From assembly GCF_000182565.1 (NCBI RefSeq), contig NW_015971558.1, positions 230,994-294,993 of the forward strand: DNA of 64,000 bases, in the 5' to 3' direction. Shown in pieces: positions 1 through 9,706 of this stretch. The translations under genes were made by a program, and so were the position numbers. The notes beneath the pieces were generated by a model that was not told the origin of the DNA, searched no databases, and saw only the letters and a program-made list of their open reading frames with translations. This stretch comes from Spizellomyces punctatus DAOM BR117. Its lineage: Eukaryota > Chytridiomycota > Chytridiomycetes > Spizellomycetales > Spizellomycetaceae. The number at the start of each line of letters is the position of its first letter. Positions within the stretch are counted from its first letter, which is position 1.

Positions 1-1175
1 TTCGTGCCAGCACTCGTTGGCATTGTTTGAATGTAGGGTTCTTGACAGGCTTGCTCTGAAACGGGTATTTCATCCACGACGGGGAGGAGCAATGGGGGAA
101 CACTCGATTCAAAGGGCGTCTCAATCTCTTCGCCGAGACCAAATGTTCCCACGGAGCCGACCGAGCCGCCTCGTCGGTGTTTATTGGGTTTGATCGTCAC
201 GTCCGAGTCTGCGTCGGTTTCGGACATGAAGCTGAGGCGGTTGAGGCGGGGTGTCATCATCATGTCCGTGTCAACATTGAAGCTTTCCGAGGTGGTAGAG
301 TGCGCATCTTCTGAGGGCATGTGCGAGGCGTCCTTGTCCGAGTGAGCGAGGTATGCGTCCAGGGTCGACTCACTTTCCAAGCTCTCGTAGTCGGGTGTGG
401 ATGAGGACGAGGAGGCGTGATTCGGTCTGTCGACAATGTCATTGTCTAGAGGTGCAAGTATCTCGCGCTCCAGTATGGGAACCGACATGTTGTTGTGGTT
501 GGGTCGCGGAGTAAGGTCATTGTCTGCCGCGACGACAACATCATTTGAGAGGGACGGCGATCTCGGCTGAAAGTCATTCTTGTCCGGACGTGCAGGTATC
601 TCGCGCTCGAGGATGGGAACAGACATGTTGGCGTGGTTGGGTCGGGGAGTGAGATCATTGTCTAGAGGTGAAGATTTCCCTCGTTCGAGAATGGCCCAGC
701 GTTCGAGAATGGGGCCGTGTGTGTCGTTGGACCGGGGAGTAAGGTCATTGTCTGCCGGAACGATACATTCATTCGCGAGGGGCGGCGACCTCGGCTCAAG
801 GTCATTCTTGTCTAGAGGTATCTCGCGCTCGAGGATGGGAATAGACATGTTGGCGTGACTGGGTCGGGGCGTCAGATCATTGTCTGCAGCCCCGAGTTCA
901 TTCGACATGGGAACACTTGCAGGCGGTTGAACTGTAGACTTTTCGGGGGATCCCAAAGAGGCATTTGAGTTCTCGTCGTCGACGGCCTTCTTTTCTCTGG
1001 ATTCAACGGCAGTCGACAAGGCACGAGTCAATGCAAAGTCGACAATGAGGGAAGTGAGGAGGGCGTCCGAGGATCTTTTTGCGTCCAATGAGACGAGCGG
1101 TTCGTCGTCGACTGAGGGAGCACCAGAGTGATGAATGTGGGTGGGGAAGGCTGTCGAGATTTTGTAGACGGCCAT
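1..1175 (-). CDS. Repeat-containing acidic protein, partial (3' end beyond left edge)
   Basis: An uninterrupted minus-strand frame runs from a TAA near 1217 to the window edge, with its first ATG at 1175 (MAVYKIST...). It encodes roughly 390 residues and no stop is seen. The middle carries about five imperfect copies of DNDLTPRPnHaNMS(V/I)PILEREI, separated by variable spacers. The tail is rich in Ser, Asp and Thr and contains an RRGGSVGSVG stretch. Composition suggests a disordered, phosphorylated scaffold or regulator, but I do not recognise the family. The frame has real codon structure while the overlapping minus frame at 1028-1363, although it starts with a hydrophobic MLLLIFLLVL, ends without similarity to anything. 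An upstream exon is possible, so the start is uncertain. Confidence 0.55.
   Translation of the reverse strand, partial: MAVYKISTAFPTHIHHSGAPSVDDEPLVSLDAKRSSDALLTSLIVDFALTRALSTAVESREKKAVDDENSNASLGSPEKSTVQPPASVPMSNELGAADNDLTPRPSHANMSIPILEREIPLDKNDLEPRSPPLANECIVPADNDLTPRSNDTHGPILERWAILERGKSSPLDNDLTPRPNHANMSVPILEREIPARPDKNDFQPRSPSLSNDVVVAADNDLTPRPNHNNMSVPILEREILAPLDNDIVDRPNHASSSSSTPDYESLESESTLDAYLAHSDKDASHMPSEDAHSTTSESFNVDTDMMMTPRLNRLSFMSETDADSDVTIKPNKHRRGGSVGSVGTFGLGEEIETPFESSVPPLLLPVVDEIPVSEQACQEPYIQTMPTSAGT
430..890. repeat. Degenerate coding tandem repeats
   Basis: The DNA encoding DNDLTPRP/ILEREI recurs about every 90-190 bp, for example near 470, 600, 690 and 840 with the shared string ctcgcgctcgaggatggga. 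Divergence between copies keeps the minus-strand frame open, which argues that the repeats are translated. Confidence 0.6.
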
Positions 1176-1985
1176 GAGACATTTACGAACCCGTGGAGAG
1201 TAGCAAAGGGGACGTTAATGACTTTCAAGTCGAGAGAAACCGTGCAGGTAAATGGGAGGCTCCCTAACGAGTATTGGAATTGCAAGAGTGTGTCGTGTAA
1301 AGTCGTTTCAACAAGCCAATACCGGACGCTATGCAAAACAAGGAGGAATATCAACAGTAACAAACAGCAATACAGACATGCAAACTCTAATGGAGAAATA
1401 AAAAAATAAAAAAAAAGAGATGATGATGATGATTCCCCGAGCCAAAAAAGTGTGAAAAAATAATGGCAAACAGATGGGCCCCCTCTCTCCTAAATGTCAC
1501 GCGTTGCCGCCAGTTCCACATTTTGTATCCCACTTTGTATCCAAATATGATGATGGTTGTTAACACGGGTGGTTTAACACAGCAGGTTTTAGATGTATTG
1601 GAATGACTAGAATTTCATATCGATGTTGAATATGGGAGATTTGTAATTTATTCCCTTGTGGGTTCGTTGCTATTTCATAGCAATTGCTGTGGTGCTACTA
1701 CATCATCATACCCTGGTTTAACGCATTCATACCTGGGCTTGACGCATTCTGCTGTGTTTCTGCTGTGTATCCGTTTATCTGTTCCATCATATATTCGATA
1801 TCTAGTTGTAGAGAGAGTAGAGAGAGAGAGAAGAAGAAACTTTTAGAGGGCACTTAAACGTGTGCATAACCTTGTAACTCGTAAGAGCAACACACGACAA
1901 CAGCAGTCAAATGTGTGTTCAAATCAACCAATGTATCATGATTGTGAGTAAAATAAAAACAATATAAATAAATAGGTTTAGAATG
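1176..1985. other. Intergenic, no gene seen
   Basis: This stretch is AT-rich with an A-run at 1399-1415 and short poly-purine tracts. Frames in it are short and lack recognisable protein sequence. It separates the leftmost gene from the microsatellite in front of AP-3 delta. Confidence 0.5.
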
Positions 1986-1992
1986 AGTGAAA

Positions 1993-2062
1993 ACTCTCTC
2001 TCTCTCTATTAGAAGAAACAATATCTATTACACACACACACTCTCTCTCTCTCTCCCTTACA

Positions 2063-2122
<60 letters not shown>

Positions 2123-2413
2123 TACATACATACATACATACAGATGAAATTCTCTCTCTCACACACACATTCATTCATAGTCTCTCTCTCTCTTGTGGTC
2201 TCTGTCTGTGGATATTTCTCTCTCTCTCTCTCTCTCTCTCTAATTAACGTCTCTCTCACTCACTCACTAGTAGCATTATTCTCTCTCTCTCATCAACACA
2301 CAATCACACACAATATCACATTCACACTCCATCATTCTCTCTCTCTTTTCACTCGATCATTCTCACTTGCAGATTACATTCACTCTTGTCTCTCCCCCTT
2401 ACTAGTAGCATTA

Positions 2414-2444
<31 letters not shown>

Positions 2445-2470
2445 GTTCTCTTGTTCTAACGTGTCACTCT
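1993..2470. repeat. CT/CA/ACAT microsatellite block
   Basis: The plus strand is almost pure pyrimidine or CA repeat: (CT)n at 1995-2010, 2041-2056, 2217-2242 and 2413-2441, (CA)n at 2068-2094, and (CATA)n at about 2100-2140. Translated frames (Ser/Leu/His runs) are artefacts of the repeat. It lies just upstream of the AP-3 delta promoter and could act as a nucleosome-poor polypyrimidine tract. Confidence 0.9.
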
Positions 2471-2520
2471 CTCTTTCACACTCGCACACTCCTTGATTAC
2501 ATCATCTCACACTCGTATTA

Positions 2521-2528
2521 TCACGTGA
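2521..2528. promoter_or_regulatory. TCACGTGA palindrome upstream of AP-3 delta
   Basis: An exact TCACGTGA lies 61 bp before the AP-3 delta ATG. The same octamer lies at a similar distance from other starts in this window. CACGTG is the E-box bound by fungal bHLH factors such as Cbf1. Confidence 0.5.
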
Positions 2529-2588
2529 TTCATACTCACATTTAGTATCTCTTGTTGTTGTTGCATTCATTGCATTCATTCATTCATC

Positions 2589-5500
2589 ATGTTTGAAAAG
2601 GTAAGTATCAATTATTACACACTCATCTTCTCGTTTATTGACAATGTACTAGTCCCTAGCAGACCTCATTCGAGGGTTACGCGCAAACAAAAAGAATGAG
2701 CAAAAGTACATTGGATCTTGCTTGGACGAGATTAGGTCTCAGGTCAGAACAAACGACCCTCACACAAAGGCTACAGCCATACAGAAACTCGCCTATCTCC
2801 ACATGCACGGATACGACATGTCTTGGGCTTCTTTCCACGTTATTGAAGTCATGTCCCTCCAAAAGACGCTCTACAAGCGCATTGGCTATCACGCCGCCGC
2901 AGTCTCTTTTCGTCAAGACACGGACGTTCTCATGCTCTGCACCAATTTGATCAAAAAGGTATTGTATTCGAGATTCGATCGCTAAGCAGGGGGAAATGCG
3001 ATAGTGAGAGGCGTGAGCAACTGGTGACGAAAAGGGAGGGAAAGCGTTGGGACGACTAGCAAGTATGACCATGAACGAGGGGATAACGGGCACTATGGAG
3101 TGGAAAACATGTTCTCATCCATCTCTCTCTCTCTCTTTCTCACACACACTCTCTCTCCCTCTGTATCTCCCCTCTTTTCGTCCTCGTCACGATAGGACCT
3201 CTCGTCAAATAACTATGTCGACACAGCGATTGCATTGCACGGCCTCGCCTCCATCGTCACCCCAGACCTCGGACGCGACCTCTGCCCAGACCTGATTGCC
3301 ATGCTCAACCATTCACGCCCCTACATTCGCAAACGCGTCATTCTCGTCTTGTATCGCGTGTTTTTAAAGTATCCTGAAGCATTGAGGATGGCCTTTCCGA
3401 GATTAAAGGAAAAGTTGGATGATCCTGATCCAGGTGGGTTCTGAACGCGCGCGCGCCATGTTGGACGTGTTGGCATATTCTTATGAATCTACTGTTTGTC
3501 TTTTTGCATCTTGTTTCTCAAATGCCATGTCATACATGTCCTCGATATTGGATATCATGCTCTGGCTATACGTCTTGAACTTGTCATGGATTATCACCCT
3601 CGGCTCTTGGAAATTGTCTACCCCTTTGATACTGCCATGCCTCTTTTTTGGGATGACCTCCTCGATAGCCGTGGTGTCGGCGGCAGTCAATGTGATTTGC
3701 GAACTGGCGAGAAGAAATCCAAAGAGTTACCTCCCCCTCGCTCCCCAACTCTACGGACTCTTGACAAACTCGACCAACAACTGGATGCTCATTAAAATCA
3801 TCAAACTGGTAAGTGTGTCTGTCTTTTTTACCCCCGTCATGGCCGCGGCCTCGACCGGTAGAGGGCACGTTGATACGGGCTCAACGACTACATGGTCTGG
3901 GGTGAAACGACACAGGGGCATATCAGAGTTTCCGACTTGAAGCCCGTTTGGCGAAAATGAAAATGTCGCTAAAACCTTTCATGTCAGTTTGCAGCACTGG
4001 CGCCCCTCGAGCCCCGTCTCATCAAAAAACTCGTCCCGCAAATTTCGAGCGTCATCCAGAGCACCAGCGCAATGTCCCTCCTCTACGAGTGCATTCATAC
4101 CGTGATTATAGGAGGCATGATTGGTCCCGAGACAGAGAATGGAGAGAATGAGGCACAGGATTCCGCGCTGGCGAGATTGTGCACTGCAAAACTAAAGCTG
4201 TTTATCGAGGAGCCTGATCAAAATTGTACCGTTTCTTTCGTGCCTCGCTTGTCGTTTCTGGGTTGTCATGACTGATTGCTTTCGCCCTCCTTTTACAGTA
4301 AAGTACCTTGGCCTGTATGCCTTGTCAAAGCTCCTCGCCGTACGTCCGAAAGCCGTCGTGGAACATCGGGATACCATTCTCGAATGCTTAGATGACGCCG
4401 ATGTGAGCATTCGCATGCGAGCTCTGGATATTGTGACTGGAATGGTACGGCACCGCCAAATGCCACATTGTCACCTGTGACGGACATGTTTTGATTATAA
4501 ACAACATATTTAGGTCACACCAGGAAATCTGGTCCAAATCGTTCGCAAGCTCATGACCCAGCTCTTACCTCCCACCGCGGACACCTCCCCCTCTGCATCC
4601 TACCCACCCCCCTCGGTCACACCCATTCTCGACGCCACAGACCGCGCCCATGTCATAGAGCGCATCATCTCCATTTGCTCTCAAGATACCTATACCAATG
4701 TCACCAACTTTGAATGGTACATTACCCTTTTGACAAACTTGGTCCGCGTCCGGGGTGTGGATGTCGGCACGCGCCTGTCTGCGCAACTCATTGATGTGTC
4801 GGTGCGCGTACCTGAAGTCCGTGAATTTGCCGTGCAGGCCATGACGGCGTTAATTGAGGATGAGGGGGTGATGCAGTCTGCCAACCAGGACATGAACAAT
4901 GCGCGCGTGTTGGTGGGTGCTGCGTGGATTGTGGGGGAGTATTGCATATACCTTGTGGATCCGGTTCGTATCATGATGAGGATGCTCGCGCCGGGTGTGA
5001 CGCGCTTGCCTCCCACCGTGCAAGCCGTGTACCTCCACAACGTATTGAAGATTTATGGACACTGGGCTTGTACGGCTACCGACCCCACCACTACGACGCA
5101 ATCGATCCTGGAAGCTCTAAGGCCATTTAAAACGAGTTTTGATTCCGAAGTCCAGGAACGGGCTTGTACTCTTTTTGAAATCCTCCACCTCGCTCTATCG
5201 GATCCTGCCCTGGTCCCATCTATCCGGGCACTGTTTAGTGGTGAATTGAACCCGGTTGCCCCCAAAGCTCAAAAACGTGTCCCAGTGCCTGCGGGACTGG
5301 ACCTGGACCAGTGGATTCATGAACCGGAACCGGAGCCTGTTCAAGAAGAAGAAGAGGAAGAGGACAATGACAGAGTGCCAGATGAATGGTTCAAACAAGA
5401 CGTACAAGAACAGATTGTGGATTCTGATGATGTTGAGCGGGTATAACTCAAGTTCGGCCCTTTTTCTTTTGAGACTCTAGACACTAATCCCTTTTGACTA

Positions 5501-6814
5501 GCGCCGACAATCCCGAGCGGAGCGTCTCAAGCATGATCCGTTTTACATTCCCTCCAAACCCCTCTACGACGATATTGACATTAACGAGATCCCTATTGTC
5601 CGCCTTGAGCTTAATGTTCCACCAGAGCAAATAGCCCCAACAAGACAGGTCCCCAAAAAGAAAAAGAAACGACCGATATCCCCTCCTCCGGTACCGAAAA
5701 CGTATTCTATCAATCGCGGAGGGGACATGCCAGAGAATAGTGTTGTTTCGAGTGAGGATGATGAGGTGGAGCATGAGGTGGATGAGGTGACCAAGGCGGT
5801 TATGAGTGTGGATTTGAGTTTGGGAGAAGAAACTCGTGTGGAATCTGGGACGAGCCAGGTGGATGCCAAGGTGGATGTACCGGCGAAAAAAACTAGGACG
5901 AAATCCACCAAGGCGGACAAGGCGGGCAAGACGGGCAAGACGGGCAAGACGGGCAAGACGGGCAAGAAGAAAACCAAGACGGAATCCAAAACGAAAACGG
6001 ACAAGCGCAAGAAAAAGGTAAACGAACCATTTGATACTTGTACGTATCTTTTTTCGTTTCTAACCACTTGATAGAAACCCGTCTCTATCGCTGACCCGTC
6101 GCTTGCACCGAGTACCATCAATAAATCCCTCCTCGCTGTGCGCGGTCTTGAAATGAACACGCCTTACGAACGCGTCGCGTCGCCGGCCCCAACCGAACAA
6201 GCTGAACAAGAATGGGTGGATATTGGAGGCGATGAGCAATTTCAAGTGGTATGTTGTTTTCCTCTCTCGTATAACCAATTTTTTCGCATTGTAATTTTTT
6301 GGTGTAGGCCTTCAAGTATAAACTCTTGCCTTCTTCCACAACCCTCACACTTTTATTCACAAACAAAACCCCCTCACCCCTCCCTCTCACCGCGACCCTC
6401 TCCCACACGGACCAAGACCTATCCATGACCCTTCCCCCCACATCCACCACAACCCGCACCCTCACCATCACGTCCACCCACCACCCAACATGGCTTGATG
6501 TCCTTGGTACAAAGTTCTTGGTACCCATCCCCTTGTCACCCGAATCCTTTAATGAGTTGGTAGCTACTACGAAATGGACTTACTCTGCTCGCAAGACGCT
6601 ACCGATTTCGGGAGCGAATACAAGAGAGGTCGTCTCTGGTGTTGCACGTGTGCTTGGGATGGAGCTTGTTGAAGTTGTTGGTGATGCTGGGACTTTGGTT
6701 ATGAGAGGCGGACAGGTGGTTGGGTTGGTTAAAGTGCTTTGGGAGACGGGTGGGGTTTTGGTTGAGGTTCGAGGGGTGGGTGAGGTTGAAGGGGTGCTTG
6801 AGAGGTTGGTATGA
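2589..6814 (+). CDS. APL5: AP-3 adaptor complex subunit delta
   Basis: Large delta adaptin of the AP-3 complex, which sorts cargo from Golgi/endosomes to the vacuole or lysosome. The first exon is only MFEK, followed by SLADLIRGLRANKK, the typical delta N-terminus. HEAT/armadillo repeats follow, including KATAIQKLAYLHMHGYDMSW, SSNNYVDTAIALHG, AAVNVICELARRNPKSYLPL, TNNWMLIKIIKL and STSAMSLLYEC. The trunk continues to about 5440. A hinge with HDPFYIPSK, a K-rich stretch and a C-terminal ear-like segment end at TGA 6812-6814. At least nine introns are visible, including one of about 235 nt at 3434-3668. A BLOC-1 subunit gene, whose product cooperates with AP-3 in animals, lies at 46 kb. Confidence 0.93.
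5900..5990 (+). repeat. KTG/K tandem repeat in the AP-3 delta hinge
   Basis: A 9-nt unit (acgggcaag) is repeated about five times, coding KTGKTGKTGKTGKKK. It lies in the lysine-rich hinge that is also basic in animal AP-3 delta. Confidence 0.8.
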
Positions 6815-7113
6815 TTTGAGAGAGATTTAGGCATTGGGTGTATGGGTGTGTGTGCGAGGGTATACCCGTAGTTTTGGGAACGGGGAGGTTTGATTTGCGA
6901 AATGGGCTTTGTTGAAGGTGTTGGTGATGTTGACTGTGGAGGGAGGTTGGGTTGCTTGAGAGGTTGGAATGAGTATATTGAGGAAAGCTGTTTTTTCGTA
7001 CATCTTAGATTGTGTGTTTTTTTTGTGGGATGAGGATGGATAATGAGATAATCTAAATCACTGGGATTTACTCACTAACACTGTACAGTAGTATTCGCCC
7101 CATATTCAATCTA
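6815..7113. other. Intergenic between AP-3 delta and CBP4
   Basis: About 300 bp of GT-rich sequence with a partial echo of the end of AP-3 delta (gcttgagaggttgg recurs at 6954). No gene seen. Confidence 0.5.
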
Positions 7114-7121
7114 TCACGTGA
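7114..7121. promoter_or_regulatory. TCACGTGA palindrome upstream of CBP4
   Basis: An exact TCACGTGA lies 76 bp before the CBP4 ATG, close to the spacing seen at AP-3 delta and TMEM14. Confidence 0.5.
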
Positions 7122-7196
7122 ACTCATGACTCCCCAACGACAAAGCACTTGTCACTCCAAAACTCGTTCAAGTATGAGATCAACGAATCCAGCATA

Positions 7197-7576
7197 ATGT
7201 CCAATGCATTCACATTTATCGTCAAATCAACCCTATATGGCGGAAGTATCATTGGCCTCGGATACCTCCTCATGAAAGCCACCGTCCCAACACCTGACGA
7301 AATGCGCCAGGCAAGCACCCAAAAAAAACAATCACACTCTTGCCGTTATATTGATTATATTTTGTAGAGATTGGAATCGTTGGGACATGCACCTCTTGAA
7401 AAAGAACGTATGAATAAAGTTTTGGAGGTTATTAAAGAGAATGCTGCGAGTGATCGGCCGGTTTGGGATGTTCGTTGGTGAGTTTTCATGGAATGTGGAA
7501 ACTTGTGTGAATGATTCTTGTTTTTTTGATTGGTTTTTGTTTTTTCGGCAGGGAGGGGGACTCTAAAGGGCGGTAA
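7197..7576 (+). CDS. CBP4: CBP4-like cytochrome bc1 assembly factor
   Basis: Small mitochondrial inner-membrane protein that assists complex III (cytochrome b) assembly in fungi. The product begins MSNAFTFIVKSTLYGGSIIG, a short N-terminus plus one membrane segment ending LGYLLMKATVPTPDEM. The tail includes ERMNKVLEVIKENAASDRPVW, which matches the yeast Cbp4 pattern of a T-P-T/D turn followed by a basic helix and a final pro-x-trp. Three exons join at a GC-AG intron (7311-7367) and a GT-AG intron (7478-7551), giving the end WEGDSKGR and TAA at 7574. Length, about 80 residues, fits the family. Identification rests on pattern and topology because the family is poorly conserved. Confidence 0.78.
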
Positions 7577-8104
7577 AACTCTACCATATATATGTTTAGG
7601 AGGGGTTTGGATGGTGGAGACGAATGTCAAGTTGTTTTTTTTTGGGATGTGGGATTTTGCGGTGTGTATAGGTGGGTGGTGGTGGGTTTGTGGTAGGGAA
7701 TGCATGGATGGTATCGTTAAGGATGCCAGATGATCCTTTTGTTAAATATATGGAAAAATATTGTTGAGTTGGGGGTCTGATACCCCACTTGTATGGACTA
7801 TGAGTTGGAATCTTTTTGTTTTTATTCACGTTTGCAACTATGCATTTGTTTAATTAAGTGTCAAAAGGCCACACAAGACTGTTTTTTGTTTGTACTTTTG
7901 CAAGGTGAATGAAAACTAACGAGTTGTCATGCCTAGGTAGAGACCTAAACGACTAAAAAAAGACGGTTTGCGAAATATATATTCAATGTTTTGTAAAGGG
8001 CAACAAAAGGCCTAGTTCCAAACACACAAAAACCCAAACCCTTCAACTCACATATTCAAAAAACATAAAAGGGTATAAAAGTGTAAACAAATAAAATAAA
8101 AATC
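7577..8104. other. Convergent intergenic region
   Basis: This region lies between the 3' ends of CBP4 and VPS28 and holds terminator-like AT-rich sequence with T and A runs. No gene seen. Confidence 0.5.
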
Positions 8105-9230
8105 TCATTTGGATAACGATCGATGAAATTCCGTCAAGGCACTACACAAAATATAAGTATCCCACTTGAATCATGGACCATTACATAACTCACCTCTCTA
8201 AATCAAAAAGTAACTGCCGGACTTGATCTTGAGTAATCTCATCTGACGCTCTAAACCGTAAAAACCATATCAATATCATATAACCTCCTCCTTTCATCCT
8301 CCCCTAAAAACACTCGGACTCACTTCATTTTATTCAACGTAATCAACCTACCCAAACCAAAAACCTCATTAACAACATCATCCCACACACCAAAAAAAAA
8401 AACACAACAAAAACACAATTTACCAATCCCGAATCTTGACTTTGCCAACATAATCCCCAGGCAACGTCGATACTTTATTCAAACTCTGAATCAAATCACT
8501 CAATTGCGGATGTATTTGATCCACTGCGACGTAATTCAATTTCAACGAGTCCATTAACGTAATAAACACCTTACATAAAAAAACTTTTAATTTTCATTCA
8601 AACTATTTGTTTTTTTATAATGTGACTTACTTGAACGGTCTCGGCAACGTGTTTAGCTCCACTAGAACCTTCCACAGAAGCATGCTCTACTGTCGCTGGT
8701 ACACCCACCTCCAATAACCGTTTCGTAGCCGCCGGACACGACAACTAAAAAAGAAAATACATTCAGAAATAATCCCTTCCTTTATTGTTTGTTGAGAGAC
8801 GTGAACACTCTTACCTTGTACCCCTTGATAAAAGCATTAATATCCGGCACAACATCCGAAACAAGATTCAAAGCCGTCTTGTATTGTGCAATCAATTTCA
8901 GGCATGCCGGTGTATACCTAAAAAAAACCCACCACTTAACCCTCATTCCAAATACGATTGTGATTTGGGTTTTACGTTACTCTTGGGCTGAGATGGCATC
9001 CCGAATGTAGGCTCGTTCCAAGTACTCTGTCGCGACGAGTATACCGTATAAATCAGCCATGTTGTCGTATTTTTCGCGGTCTTTGTTGGTTGTGTAGAGT
9101 CGGAGTTCCTATCATGTGAATTAGCGGACTGTAAAGTGTATTGTGGGGGCGTTTGAAAGGGGGGACTTGCTTGGTCGAGGGATCGGTCTGTCGGTGTTGT
9201 GGGGTTTGTTGGAGAAAAGGAAGAGTACAT
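8105..9230 (-). CDS. VPS28: ESCRT-I subunit Vps28
   Basis: Component of ESCRT-I, which recognises ubiquitinated cargo with Vps23/Vps37 and hands over to ESCRT-II at endosomes. Seven short exons join to a protein of about 215 residues. Exon 1 gives MYSSFSPTNPTTPTDRSLDQ. The N-terminal coiled core has ELRLYTTNKDREKYDNMADL and LERAYIRDAISAQEYTPAC. The C-terminal four-helix bundle has VFITLMDSLKLNYVAVDQIHP, LPGDYVGKVKIRDWL and DEITQDQVRQLLFDLERSAL. The first intron (9109-9170) uses a GC donor (GCAAGT). SNF7 of ESCRT-III lies at 52.7 kb. The start at 9230 is chosen because exon 1 joins in phase to the family N-terminus. Confidence 0.92.
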
Positions 9231-9706
9231 GGTTGGGAGTGCGAATGCAGGTGTGATGTGAGAGGTTGATGTTTTGGGTAGAGGAATGAAGGCAAAAGTT
9301 CACAATGCTGATCTAGAGAGACGACCTGCCAAAGCATGCAAGGTTGGCGCTACTTTGTTGAGTCACGCGCAGATTACGTAATTGCCAAACATCCTATGAT
9401 TGTCACCTCTACACTAACTTCCTCTCAAACCTATGTACTCAAAGCAATATGCATCAATTTCGCAACGTGAAAGGCATGTATTTTGTCACAACGTAAAGGT
9501 TTTGATAAAGCAGGTACGCAAACAAGAAGCACACACAAAATTTGGAACCGCACAACGCCGATATTCACCATCTACCCCTCCTATACGGCTGTTCCTTTAC
9601 ACATGTCATTTTGCAATTGTCCAAAAGGTGCAATCATTAGCAAACGTCATTTTATGCTATGCTGAAATGGTACCACAGTGGAAATAATAGACAAATGTCA
9701 ACCACT
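9231..9706. other. Intergenic between VPS28 and Argonaute
   Basis: Only short unrelated frames occur here. It holds the VPS28 promoter and the 3' region of Argonaute. Nothing further recognised. Confidence 0.5.

Noticed and set aside
1028-1363. Minus frame starting MLLLIFLLVL as a signal-peptide protein
   Set aside because: It overlaps the repeat-bearing frame, changes to unstructured composition, and no splice could join it to that frame.
1993-2470. Repeat array as a possible CRISPR or telomere
   Set aside because: No spacer pattern and no telomeric unit; simple dinucleotide repeats in a eukaryotic promoter region.
1978-2545. Long frames with His/Thr and Ser/Leu runs on both strands
   Set aside because: They are translations of the CT/CA microsatellite and have no protein-like composition.
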